Origin: Amorphophallus konjac
Taxonomy: Eukaryota; Streptophyta; Magnoliopsida; Alismatales; Araceae
Length of the DNA stretch: 64,000 bases
Direction: 5' to 3'
Assembly: GCA_022559845.1 (NCBI GenBank)
Contig: CM040126.1
Span: forward strand, 120,938,886 to 121,002,885
Positions 1 to 10,870 of this stretch are shown piece after piece (the first letter of the stretch is position 1; each line of letters starts with the position of its first letter). The notes under the pieces were generated by a model. It had not been told where the DNA came from. It did no database searches and saw only the letters and a program-made list of their open reading frames with translations. The position numbers and the translations under genes were made by a program.

Positions 1-660
1 AATGAAAAATGAATTGAAAGTATAGCATGGCTATCTCTCCCCCCCCCAATCTTTGGAATCCCCTCCCTCCTCCCCTCTACGGGTGCGATGCCCACGTTCT
101 TCCTCTAATCCTCCCCTTTTCCCTTTCACGGAGGCCGTTCGAAGATCCGGGTGCATCGGCTTTGAGAAGAGGCCGGGTGTGAGGCCCCATTCGGGCTCCG
201 TTCTTCCTCCACCGACGATCGACGCCCTCCACCCTCGCCAACGACATTGCTATGGCCACGACGGAGATTGGTTGCTCCGGTCCTGCGATGGGATCGGGTG
301 TGATGCCCCAGCCAACACCCTACTGGTCCTAGCTCGCCCTGCCATGCCCCTTTCTCCCTCATCGCCCACCCCCGCTCCCACCTTCACCAAGTTATCCTAG
401 CTAGCAATAGGTTAGTTTAATCGATGTTTAGGGTCCCCTTGTTTTGTTTAAGATCCCCCCCCCGTGTCATATCCACTCTCCTATGTGCCCTCCCCTTGTG
501 AATCACTCCCCCGAAGTCATCCACGAGCGCCCCTAAGTCCAACTTCATCGTCCGGCTGCTGTCTGAGAAGGCGCCATATCGTCCTAGCGCGATCTTCATG
601 AAGGCGCTAGGAACCTATAGCGCGACAATGATCTGAAGGTTGAAGAAGGCCACCCCCTCC
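1..660. other. Unassigned GC-rich flank
   Basis: C-rich, pyrimidine-rich DNA with a C9 run near position 40 and several short open frames on both strands, none longer than 115 codons and none with a motif I recognise. It has no visible similarity to the Sirevirus LTR copies at 47817 or 54419. It may be the distal part of the LTR that ends at 3414, or a separate insertion cut by the window edge. No gene is supported here. Confidence 0.4.
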
Positions 661-669
661 CGATCTCGT

Positions 670-2440
670 TTCACATCAGTACAGACTTAGTGAATGCAAC
701 ACTGAAGTATGTATAGACTTGCTGAATGAGAAGCTATGCCATGTACAGACTTTATATATGCAACGCTAGAGCATGTATAGACTTGCTGAGGCGTGATGTA
801 GTGTGCACAAGATGAAGTATGTACAACAGAACTGACTGCATCAAGCAAAGTGTGTACATTGAAGATGAATGCAAATGCACTGTGTAGACTTTGTGTTGCA
901 CTAAGTAAGAATGCATCAAGCTCACCGTACATTGCAATTGGATGTTTATACTTGAATGACAGACTCAACGTGCCACAATGTATAGACTTTGAATCCCAGT
1001 GAAAAAGCCTGATAGAATGTATAGACTTTCTACGGCATCAAGGCAACCATGATGATGTGCAATGTTCAGACTTGACAATAGATGAAGAACATATGCTGTA
1101 TAGACTTCGAATCAATCGATGCGCGATGTACAGACTTCAAGTCAAAGGATGCACAATGTACAAACTTGAATGCTATGCGATGTACAGACATGAATGAGCG
1201 CATGCAACACGATGTATAGACTTGCTCATGACTGTCTAGACTCTACATGTGTGCTAAAGCAATGTGCAGACTTGCTGACAAGGCGTTGTGCAGACTCTGC
1301 ATGCCATGCATGAAGAACCAATGTATAGACTTAGACAGTCTTGCTAGCGTGGAATGTGCAGACTTCATGCATGAAGCAATGTGTAGACTTAGACAGACAA
1401 CTGAACGATGTATGGACTTGCCAATTCAAGGGCTGTACAGACTTGAGCAAGGAATGTGCAGACTTGAAGCACTGCAATGCAAACGAATGTATAGACTTCA
1501 CGATGTGTGGACTTGCCAAAGGAAAGGTTGTACAGACTTGAACAAGCACGATGTATAGACTTTGGCAAAGCAAGGGCTGTACAGACTTCAACTCAGCTGC
1601 AATGTATAGACTTGAGTGAGACGCTGGGTGAGACGACCGATGTATAGACTTTGAAAGACTATGCATGCACAAGCCACCGATGTACAGACTTAGTCTATGC
1701 AGCGCTGTATAGACTTTGTGTGTGTGCTACAGAACAATGTATAGACTTTGAAGGCTTGAACACGAACAGGCTGCAAACAGTGCAATGTATAGACTTGGCC
1801 AATGCAGCGATGTATGGACTTGCACAGTTCTAGCTAAAGGATGTACAAACTTTACCTGATAGCCCGATGTACAGACTTTACTTCGTGCAAGCTATAGTGC
1901 AATGTATAGACTTGGTGCAATGCAGAGGCTATATAGACTTAGCGTGCAATGCAAAGGCTGTATAGACTTACTCATGAACAATGCACAGTCGGATGTATAG
2001 ACTTGAATAGTGAGACACAAAGAGAGACACTGAATGAGACGCTGAAGTCTGTATAGACTTTAACAGTGAGACAGTGTACAGACTTTCAGCAACACATGAT
2101 GTACAGACTTTCTCAACTCTGTGGCGTGCAACTAATCAATGTGTAGACTTCAGAAAGGCATAGAGATGCACATAGGCTGTATAGACTTAAGGAAATGCTT
2201 CAAGTGGATGGCTGTACAGACTTGACCGATCTGGCTGTACAGACTTGATGTGTGTGTGCTAGACAATGTATAGACTTGCTGGTCATCAAGCTACGTGCAG
2301 ACAGCAAACTCTGTACAGACTTCACGCGATGTATAGACTATGCACATGCATGAAGAGCCCTGATGATGTATAGACTTGATAATGCAATCTAGGGCGATGT
2401 ACAGACTTGACCACTCGAACCTATAATGGAATGTATAGAT
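670..2440. repeat. Irregular array of about 50 GTATAGACTT motifs
   Basis: A 10-11 bp motif, TGTATAGACTT or TGTACAGACTT with few variants (GTGCAGACTT, GTATGGACTT), recurs about 50 times with unrelated spacers of roughly 15-40 bp. Copies start for example near 680, 711, 742, 774, 980 and 1324. Spacing is not constant, so this is not a simple tandem repeat. The same motif occurs about six times in each intact Sirevirus LTR (49720-49960 and 56320-56560), which places this array in an LTR. Open frames through it are by-products of the motif. Confidence 0.85.
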
Positions 2441-2759
2441 TTGATGAACTACATCATGAACATATCAACAGAAAAGCAATGCACAGAACAGAAATCAAGC
2501 ACAAAACAATTTATGCACTTAGTATGGAACACAACATGACTTAGCATACACATGCATTCTCCACAGAATAGATCAAACATAGCACACTCATGCATTCTCC
2601 ATAGAATAGATCAGTCATATGCATTCATGTTGCTATCATTCAATGTGATGTTCTTAGCAAAATAATATGGTGACTCATTCATGTTGCTATCATTAAAACA
2701 CCATATTATCATCAAAGCACAAGGGGCACAACACAAGCCAAAACATGCACCGAGCTTGT

Positions 2760-3250
2760 ATGACATAAAACTAAACATGCACTGACCTTTATGTATGCAT
2801 GTGAATAGTGATGTGCACCGACCTAGTTTCTGCTAGGAAGATGTGCACCGACCTATATGCATACTAAGAAGATGTGCATCGACCTTATACTTGCTTAGAC
2901 CTGAAATGCATATAAACCAAAACATGCACATACTTCATATGCTGTAAACCAACATGTGCATTGACCTATACATGCAGCCTACAAAAACACGCGTCGACCT
3001 TAATGTCTTGAGAACACAACTAGCATCGACCTAAGATTGCACAAGAGAAACATGCATCGACTTTAGTGTGTGCATTTGACTTATCAACCTGAGAGAAATT
3101 TGTGCACACAATTTGTTTGATGAAATGTATATGCATGCAGCCTGATATGCAGTGGTCTGAAATGTGCATGAACTTCATATGCAATGGACAGAGATATGCA
3201 TGGACCTCACATTGACCTCAATGTGATGAGCACAGACAATGAGCACAGAC
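2760..3250. repeat. Second motif array, TGCA(C/T)CGACCT-like
   Basis: Next to the GTATAGACTT array, a different short motif (TGTGCACCGACCT, TGCATCGACCTT, TGCATTGACCT) recurs about ten times with irregular spacing, mixed with repeated pieces such as GCATTCTCCA.AGAATAGATC near 2553 and 2595. It sits between the motif array and the LTR outer end at 3414, so in LTR orientation it is the start of U3. Confidence 0.6.
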
Positions 3251-3639
3251 TTAATGCTTCATACACAGTTATGACATCATAAAAATATTGACAGCACCAA
3301 GACCTTATCAATGCAGAATTAACACAAAATGCAGCATCAAAACGTATGTATGCAGTATGCAAAGACATGATGACTTATAGTGTTTGCTATCATCAAAATC
3401 ACAGGGACACAACACAGAGGCCTGCCATCAGGCCGGATCCAATTAGCAAGCTGCATGATACACCATGTAGCTCACGGGCCTCACCCCGCCTATCACAACA
3501 AGCTCGGAGGTCACCACCAGGGGAACTCCCAAAGAAGAGCCACTACTCCCATCACCGGACGGCTGTCAGTGTCCAGAAAATCTATTCTGATTGATGGTGT
3601 CTGCGTTTTCCTAGACAGACGCAACGCCCAAGTGATCCT

Positions 3640-4688
3640 GGATCGGGTGGTCCCTGCTACGCCAACCCGCAACTCCTTCCAGGCCCTGTCCGGAAGAAGG
3701 GTCGAGAAAGAAGAAGTCGGTCGCCAAGGCCGAAAGTATTCAAGTAGGTGTGGGTTCCTAAGAAGATCCAGCCAGCCCGCCAAAATGTGCCTGTTCGCCA
3801 GTACACCAAGTTTGTCAGGGCTGGAGGATGAATGAGAGGGGCTTGGCCCCAAGAAGAGAAGAGACGGTCGTGGACCCTCCACGCCGTGCTACCCCCAGGG
3901 CCTATGCCCGACAAGCCAATATCCCTTCAATGGGGAGAAGATTTGATCAACTTGCTGGGAGAGCCCGACTAGCTTACATCCCCCCAGTAGGAGGTCGACC
4001 ATTGTCCCCAGTCCTCCATCAAGGGCGGGGTCAAGAAGAGATGACCAATATGGTCAGAAGTTACTTCAGGGGTCTAGGCAACCCCTCATTGGGCTAGCAG
4101 CGACTGCTCCAAGTGGCCGCGGCCGAAGAAGAGAACTGCTTGCCAATGGCAATCGAAGAAGAAAAAGAAAAAAGAATGACGTCGTCTGTTGATGACAATG
4201 GATATGAAGATGGCCCGGATTACGAGGCCGATGAAGCCTCTCCCTAGTAGGAGAATAGAAGAAGAATTTATGTATTTAAAAGACTGACCTTCTCCGGCCA
4301 TGCAAGGAGGAGGGTCTATAAACAAAGAAGAGAAATGCAAGTCTTTGCTTGCAATATGGCTGGGAAGGCCAGCAGATACGGGTGTCTGCCTAAGGAGCCC
4401 CAAGAATTAGTCTGATTAGTCGAGAGGCAAGGGACGAACACTAGGAGAACTGAAGCCACAAGGGAAATGCTGAGGGCGGCATGAGGAAAGCAAATGCTGT
4501 CTGAAAAAGTCACTACCCTTACCGCAAATGTGATAACAACTAAAGAGGAAGAGGTTTTGCTGAACACCTCGCCTGAAGGTGCTTCAAGGGAAGCAGTGGA
4601 AGCCACCACCAGCACAGCAACTATGGACCCATCCGTGATGATGCTACTACAACAATACCGATAGGAGATAGAACTTCTGAAGAAACAA
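3640..4688 (+). pseudogene. Decayed leader / gag N-terminal region of old Tat element
   Basis: Upstream of the recognisable gag domain is a proline-, arginine- and glutamate-rich stretch with open pieces at 3828-4097 and smaller ones beyond. It is broken by many stops and shifts (for example at 4098 and around 4247). No domain can be named. Position and frame suggest gag leader or the poorly conserved gag N-terminus. The stretch 3415-3640 holds nothing I can assign. Confidence 0.35.
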
Positions 4689-6082
4689 TTGCATGAGAGG
4701 ACAGAGCAAACCTCGGCCTCGAAACAACCCGAGATGCAGGGTGAATCATCGCAGGGGGTTGTCAACCCGTGCGACTTTACACCACTATGTACTCTGCCCC
4801 AGCTGGTAGAGCATAGCCAGGTGGCCACCCAGCAACGCCCACTTCAGCCGCTGATGCCACCGGTACTGCCTCAGGTGCACCAGGCACCACCATTGCTGCG
4901 TCCTCTGCCACATGCGACCACCCTAGTCACCCCATACTTGCAGCCAATGCACTTCTTCCCCGAGCCAGTCAATCCAACCGCTATGAACAGATTGATGGTG
5001 GAGAGGATGATTGAATTAAAGCTCTCTGAGCGAAATGAAGGTGACTATGTCATGTTTGATGCTTATCGGGTACCATACCTACCTCATCATGCAGCAAAGC
5101 GGCTCCCCCCGGGGTACGTAGCAAGCTGCCCAAAGTCGACAAGTTCAATGGGAAGGGGTCCCCGAAAGAGCATATTGCATACTACATAACCGTCATGGGT
5201 GACCTAACCACAGACGGGTCATATCTGCTGAAATTTTTTGGGTCCTCATTAATCGGGCTAGCATTTGAATGGTATTCTAGCCTTTCAGATGGGTCAATCA
5301 GTGACTGGCCGGACATGCAGAAGAAATTCAGAGAAAGATTTCATGTCACCGAGAGGGAGGTCACAGTGGCTGAACTTTACTCAACAAGGCAAAGGGCGGA
5401 TGAAACGGCCCTTGAATATATTAAGCGGTGGAGGAACCTCGGAATGAGATGCAAGCAGCCCCTGCACGAGGAGGACGCTGTATAGATTTGCAAGCAGAAC
5501 CTCAGGAGGGAAGTGCTGAAAAAGATGATTGGTATGGAAATCCGGTCGTTTGACTGATTGAATAATGTGGTGGCTGAAGTAGAAGCTTTTCTGGCAAGAA
5601 CCACTGCCACCACGCAGAAGGCAAAGGCAGTAGATCGGCGCTTAGTGCCTAAGGAAGCAAACACCCTTGACATCAAGGCGTTTGAACAACAGAGAGATAA
5701 AGGCAAGAAGGCAACTGAGCCCCAGCCTGACAAAATAGAAGAAAAGAAGGAGGGTCCCTCACTTAAGGATAAAATGAAGAAAGCCTACCCTTTCCCAAAG
5801 GAGAAGACTAAAGTTCTCTTTGACTGGGCCACCCAGTACGACAAGGTCACCCTGCCTGAGCCCAGAAGGCCAGAGGACCCGAAAAGAAGAGACATTCCCA
5901 GATTCTGCCCTTATCATCAGATGTTGGGGCATCCAATTGGAGACTGCTATATATTCAAAGATGTCATTGAAGGCATGATAAGAAAAGAAGAAATAGAATT
6001 GGGAAAGTACAAAGTTGACCCTCCGCAACCCCATGCAACGCGTCCAAAGAGGGCTGTAGCCAACATGATCTCCTTGTATTAG
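4689..6082 (+). pseudogene. gag of old Tat element (Retrotrans_gag plus zinc-finger-like motif), broken
   Basis: Capsid-type Gag remnant. The Retrotrans_gag core lies at 5195-5485: the stretch around LAFEWYSSL, a W-P-x-M-x-x-x-F block, and RQRADETALEYIKRWRNLGM, all typical of plant gypsy gag. The upstream part (4689-5189) joins it only after a frameshift near 5110. In-frame stops occur at about 5483 (TAG) and 5555 (TGA). Downstream, 5558-6082 ends in a zinc-finger-like FCPYHQMLGHPIGDCYIFK motif, the C-x2-H form seen in many dicot Tat-type gags instead of a classic CCHC knuckle. The protein would package element RNA in cytoplasmic particles; this copy cannot make it. Confidence 0.75.
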
Positions 6083-6142
6083 GCATTGCCTGAGGAAGTG
6101 GCGGAGGCCAGCACTTAGCACACTTATGAAGCATGCTTCCTA

Positions 6143-7144
6143 ATGCCGATAAAAGAACAACAGGGATGGAAGCAGGTCCCTGCAAAGACCAAAAAGAAAG
6201 ATGTACCTTGCCTGAAGGCGGGGGCACATATCCGCGGCATTACACTGCGGCCTACCCCTCCGGTGCCGGCATTAATCTGGACCAGCCCGCCTGCAGTAAT
6301 TAGAATACGCACCCACAATCGGAGGAGACAAACTCCGTTGCCGGAGATCAAAGAAATCAGCCCCAAGGCTCGGCGGCTCCAAGACTACATAAATGGGCTA
6401 GATGAATATGAACAGCTGGGATTGAAGCCTTTGCTGATAAGGGACCATGTCCCATGGCGAGAGCTGGAACACCTCTCACTGGAGCAAACAGAAGAGAACA
6501 ACAAAGGAATAGAAAGGGATGATAATCTATTCTGGCGGCAGGCGCCAGCCAGAGACAAGAAAAAATAAAAGAGAAAAAGAAAAGCCCGCAAGGCCAAGAA
6601 AGAGACGATGCTCTCCTGCAACACCTTATCTTCCCTCTTCAACCTGTCCAGTGAGGAAGATGAGGAAGAAATATGCTTTACACCCGCAGTTGAGGCAGGT
6701 CAGGCCGAAGTCGTAACCGCTGCTCATGCAACCCGGTCAGGCAGAAAATGGGGGCGCCAGCCACCCGCCAACCATAATATTATCTTCATAGGGGAGCTAC
6801 CTTACAAAATACCTCCTTCGGAGGTCAAGGGAGCCCAAATCCCTCTTCCGCCGGGGCTATACAGTCGGAGTGGGAGCAGCAGCAGTGCCCCCTCTTTCCT
6901 CGAATTTCTAAAGAAGTCCAAGGGCAAGCAGCCATGTCAGGATGCCAGGCCTACAGCTGGGGGCACTCCCTCGCAACTTCAGCAACCCTCTGGTACTCCA
7001 TATGAAGATAGGACCGGCCCGACTGCGGGCGACAGGGGACAACAAGAGAATGACACCCAGCAGAAAGGTGTTGACTCAGAATCTGACGAAGTAGGTCCAT
7101 CAGGGACTGCGGTACAAGGCTCTTCCAAGCCAAGATGGACATAA
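6143..7144 (+). pseudogene. gag C-terminal / linker region of old Tat element
   Basis: Two open blocks, 6143-6568 (141 codons) and 6608-7144 (178 codons), lie between the gag zinc motif and the protease in different frames. They are basic, then serine/glutamate-rich (SSEEDEEE near 6650), with no domain I can name. Position suggests the gag-protease spacer of the same polyprotein. A lysine/glutamate-rich stretch around 6540-6600 ends the first block. Stop codons at 6566 and 7142 show decay. Confidence 0.5.
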
Positions 7145-7189
7145 GAAATGAAGCTATCCAATGTCTGGGCAGGAAGCCGAGTAGTTTAA

Positions 7190-7776
7190 TTGCTGAAGAA
7201 GCTCCTGACAAGATTCACTATTTGGGAAATCCTCTTCCTGAGTGAATTGTCTCGACAGGCGATTATTATCGCCTTGCAGACACCAGCCCAATACGAGGCT
7301 TGTCTGGCCGAGACACTGCCAGGGGCGAATGTAGCCTTCACTGAAGAAGATATGATGCTACCCACCACCAGCCATAACATACCCTTATATATGAGGGGGC
7401 AACTGAATAGCCTGCAACTGAACAGAATTCTAATAGGCCCGGGGCAGTTGTTAACATACTTCCCTACAGGGTATACCCGAAGTACTACTTCAACATCCAC
7501 CATGATAAGTTCGAAGATATGCATGTCGCCTGTTTCAACAAGAAATTCGAAGTCCCGATCGGGATGGTAGAATTCACCCTCACCATGGCAGACCTCACTA
7601 CTAGGGTTCAATTCCATGTTATCAACTCCAACACCTCGTACAAGGCGTTGCTTGGCTGCCCTTGGCTACATGAAAACTTAGTGGTGCCATCTACATTGCA
7701 CCAGTGTATTAAGTATAATCATGATGGAAAGGAGGAGAGAATATTTGCTAACCTCCACCCATTTGAGGTATTATAG
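7190..7776 (+). pseudogene. Aspartic protease (retropepsin-like) of old Tat element, frameshifted
   Basis: Remnant of the polyprotein-cutting protease. The block PLYMRGQLNSLQLNRILI leads into the active-site region. Its aspartate position reads as glycine (ILIGPG), and a frameshift follows at about 7445-7520. The second half resumes at 7519 with VEFTLTMADLTTRVQFHVI and the conserved hydrophobic-hydrophobic-G pair (ALLGCPWL), as in RVP_2-type proteases of Tat/Athila elements. The reading frame ends at 7774. The missing catalytic Asp and the shift make it inactive. Confidence 0.65.
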
Positions 7777-7803
7777 TGCCAGCTGCTGGATGCCCCCTTA
7801 TAC

Positions 7804-8770
7804 GTGGAACAACCTTGGAAGACTTTCGAGACAAAGTCTCCCGCCAAGTCAATAAAAGGAACCTTTGGTGATAGCTGGTTCCCACCACCACTGCCAGGAT
7901 ACGTGAGTCCCAAGGCAGTGTCACACATCGATGTTATAGGGAACGTGGGCGGAGTTGCACCTCCTGCCATTTACCCTGAAGCCAATGAAGCCGAGATTGA
8001 CTAGCATCATGGCCATATCGAGATCCCGCAGGGTCTCATTAAGCCAATAGCCAGCCTCAGTCATCTCACTGTTGAGCCTCTCAAGACATTAGAGGTGGCA
8101 CAATCTGAAGGCCTAGCAGCTTATTCTATACAGCTGAAGAGCACCCTACACGGGATGATACAGATTGTCATCTTTCTGAAGATATAGAGAACCTGTTGGT
8201 CCCCATTCAAGGGCTAACATTCACAATGGATCGAGTGGCTAAGATGTTCCGAAAGCAGCACATTCCCTCTGGCCAGCCTCGTAAAGAGAAAGAAGCATTC
8301 AAAAGGCTTTGGCATCCTGCCAGCCTAGACAAAGAATTAAGGCGTGTCTCCCTACACCCCGGATTGGGCTTCACCCTTGAAGAATATTATTACAGTGGGA
8401 GCTATGAGGTGGATACCATTTCCACTTTCTTCCTGACAAAAAATAGTCCACCAGGGGCAACTTATGATGAATACCCGGCGGAGACTAAACATCCTGGGTT
8501 GGCTCAATTGAGAGACCCTGAATCAGAAGCCATAGCTCCCTACAGGTGTTGGGGGCAGGTTTACTCTGAAGAGACGGCCTTTCAAACCAGATTTGACACA
8601 GCCAGCAGTAGCGAAGCTGAAGACACTAAAGAAACAAGACTTTCCTTCTCCTGTAACCCTTCTTTAGCAACGACGTTAGCACCCCTTGGCTCGCTCAAGG
8701 AAGCTTCTATTGATACCAATCGAGAAATACTCACCAGAAGAGAACAAGCCACCTTTACTGAAGGTACGGT
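7804..8770 (+). pseudogene. Protease-RT linker of old Tat element, left of solo LTR
   Basis: Open pieces 7804-8004 and 8196-8770 continue the polyprotein after the protease without a recognisable domain. The longer piece runs into the start of the solo LTR at 8771, and its last codons come from the LTR. The homologous linker resumes at 12008 on the far side of that insertion. Confidence 0.5.
8766..8770. repeat. Left target-site copy of solo LTR (ACGGT)
   Basis: ACGGT before the LTR start and ACGGA after its end (12008-12012) match at four of five bases, consistent with an aged 5-bp duplication. Confidence 0.5.
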
Positions 8771-9301
8771 TGTAAAAACCCGGTAAATAAAGATGAGAAA
8801 TAAAATTTTTAATTTTATTCTATAATTAAAATTTTCATGAGATAATTAAATTATATTTTTACTATATGTAATAAACTAGATAAATACATTTACTTGAATT
8901 TACTTAAGGTAAATTGAAAAATAGAAGCTTTAACCCTTAGATAAATCATAGAAAGCCCAATAAAAGTCTATATAATGGACTATGATTACAATTGGCCCAT
9001 TGGATAACCCATAACGGGTTGGATTAATGGATTAAAATATTTATTAAAGGATAATTAGACCAAAATTCGTAACACATGTTTAATATGGCATTTAAGGGAT
9101 TAAAATAACCCCATTTCTAGAAGATTGACTCAAAAATCAACTCTTACCTAACATACAACTTTGGACCAGCCGAAATTACATTATTTTCACACCAATTCAC
9201 ACCAAAAATGGGCTAGATTAAGAAGAGAAATTGAATTTTTCTTCTAAATTCGGACTTAATGGGTTAGGTAAAATTAGGTGAGGAATCTTGACATGTTGTG
9301 G

Positions 9302-9310
9302 CTATAAATA
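9302..9310 (+). promoter_or_regulatory. TATA box of solo LTR
   Basis: GGCTATAAATAGAACC is a near-consensus plant TATA box about 530 bp into the LTR, placing the U3/R border near 9335. The palindrome array (9607-9860) then lies in the transcribed part. Confidence 0.6.
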
Positions 9311-9606
9311 GAACCCCAATCAACCCACAAACCATCCCTAGAGGCCTAAGCTATGCTAGTTTGAAGATTGAAGGAGATTTGAAGGAAGATTTGGGAGAAA
9401 TCAAGGGTTTCATCTTATTTGGGGATTTTTCTTACATCTTCCTTAGATCCGTAAAAAGGTAGATATCTCTCAGGCTAAATTCTAATTAAAGCATGCTAGA
9501 TTGTTCCTTTTTCAATGCTCTTTCCATTGATACCTTATTCATCAAATTTCATTGAGAAATGAGTGAGTTATAGCCATTTTAGTGAAGAAAAATCGAAAGT
9601 AGCTGA

Positions 9607-9860
9607 AAAAGTGTCGACTCTTTGGGTCGACACTCGGGGATCGAGATTTCTGCCAGAAACTTGAAACTTAGTGAAAAGTGTCGACCTCCCGGGTCGACAC
9701 TTTTTCACGGCTAAAAAGTGTCGACCTCCCAGGTCGACATTTTTTCACGGCCGTTCTGTTTTAAGAACAAACCGCACACGGGAAATAAGTGTCGACCCAC
9801 TAGGTCGACACTTTCAGCCTGCAAACAAAAGTCGACCCTAAGGGTCGACACTTTTCCTGA
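9607..9860 (+). repeat. Array of five GTCGAC hairpins in solo LTR
   Basis: Five consecutive inverted repeats have arms built on GTGTCGACC/GGTCGACAC around 3-7 base loops: about 9611-9633, 9671-9708 (16-bp arms with one bulge), 9718-9747, 9787-9813 and 9827-9855. Each is flanked by A- and T-runs that extend the stem. They lie downstream of the TATA box, so the transcript would carry a chain of stable hairpins. Confidence 0.85.
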
Positions 9861-9869
9861 CATATAAAA

Positions 9870-9971
9870 ATAATAATATATATATACACTCATACACCAC
9901 ACCACACCACACCACACCACACCACGACTCGGTGCGGTGCGGTGCGGTGCGGTGCGGTGCGGCACGGCACA
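9870..9971. repeat. AT-rich stretch and paired pentanucleotide microsatellites
   Basis: A TATATA stretch is followed by (ACACC)n (about 9896-9925) and then, after GACTC, by (GGTGC)n (about 9932-9962). The two arrays are near-complementary in inverted orientation, differing at one base per unit (CCACA against CCGCA). They could fold back with periodic mismatches. Confidence 0.8.
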
Positions 9972-10224
9972 AATAATTAAATATGCTAAGATTTTCATAT
10001 CCATTCAATTCAACTCACATCTCGAGCCCACATCCTATACCTCTTGGGTCCTGACCCAAGGGTGAGCTCTCCAACATATAAAGCCATGAAAGTTTTCTAA
10101 ACATCCAATGTGGGACTAAAGATTAGTCACTACACAATATGAACTATAACATTTAGAATCTCCAATAATTATAATTATTTAGTCACCAAAAATAAGAAAA
10201 TGCAATATTAGTATGTTTTAATTC

Positions 10225-10870
10225 TTACAGCATGTTAAAAATTATTTTTTGTAGAATAAAATTATTTTTGCATGTAAAAATGTATTTTTAACCATTGAAA
10301 ATTTTTCCAGCATGTTAAAAATGACTTCTAACATGATAAAATTATTTTATACATACTGAGATATAAAAACTATTTTCAGCATGTTAAAATCTATTTAAAC
10401 TATTTTTTGTGCATGCTAAACCTAATTTTCCTATTAATTAGTAAATTGATACATGAAAATTACTTCCAGCATGATAAAATTATTTCTAGCATGTTAGAAT
10501 TATTTTTAGCATGTTAGAATTAGTTTCAGTATATTAAAACTATTTTTCAGCATGATAATTCTATTTTCCTATCAAATAATTAGTAAATAAATATAGAAAA
10601 ATAATTTTCAGCATGATAAAATTTATGTTGTTATCAGAGCATTTCTATAATCAGCATGGTAAACTTAGCTTTATCATCTTATCAGTAAATTAATGTGTGC
10701 GATTTATTTTAGCTTAAGTATTACTTTTAGCATGTTAAAAATTAATTTTTAGCATGTAAAAATTAAATCCCCATGAAAAATTTATTTTTATCATCTTATC
10801 AGTAAAGTAACGTATGAAAATTATTTTCAGCATGTTAAAATTTTTTTTAGCAAGATAGAATTATTTTCGG
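10225..10870 (+). repeat. AT-rich irregular repeats around CAGCATG(T/A)TAAAATTATTT
   Basis: About 16 copies of a degenerate 18-20 bp unit, TTTCAGCATGTTAAAATTAT and relatives, occur with variable spacing in the AT-rich middle of the solo LTR. The other chromovirus LTRs in the window do not show this array. Confidence 0.7.

Larger units (their letters stand above)
661..3414 (-). mobile_element. Diverged Sirevirus-type LTR, repeat-expanded, cut by window edge
   Basis: The right end reads ATCATCAAAATCACAGGGACACAACA. Its last bases correspond to the outer end of the intact Sirevirus LTRs (ends at 50380 and 56982, GGGGCACAACA). On the minus strand the LTR therefore starts TGTTGTG at 3414 and runs leftward. 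Behind that end lie the same kinds of motif as in the intact LTR, including GTATAGACTT, but greatly multiplied. No polypurine tract follows 3414 on the right, so 3414 looks like the outer boundary of a 5' LTR or of a solo LTR. The left LTR end is not visible, and the position 661 limit is only where the repeat motif begins. Confidence 0.6.

Noticed and set aside
1..660. GC-rich start of a host gene
   Set aside because: Short frames on both strands, but none has a plausible start context, splice sites or domain, and the sequence is low-complexity and C-rich.
1247..1833. Cysteine-rich small open frames resembling secreted peptides
   Set aside because: The repeated Cys-Arg-Leu and Cys-Thr-Asp-Leu text is only the GTATAGACTT word read in different frames.
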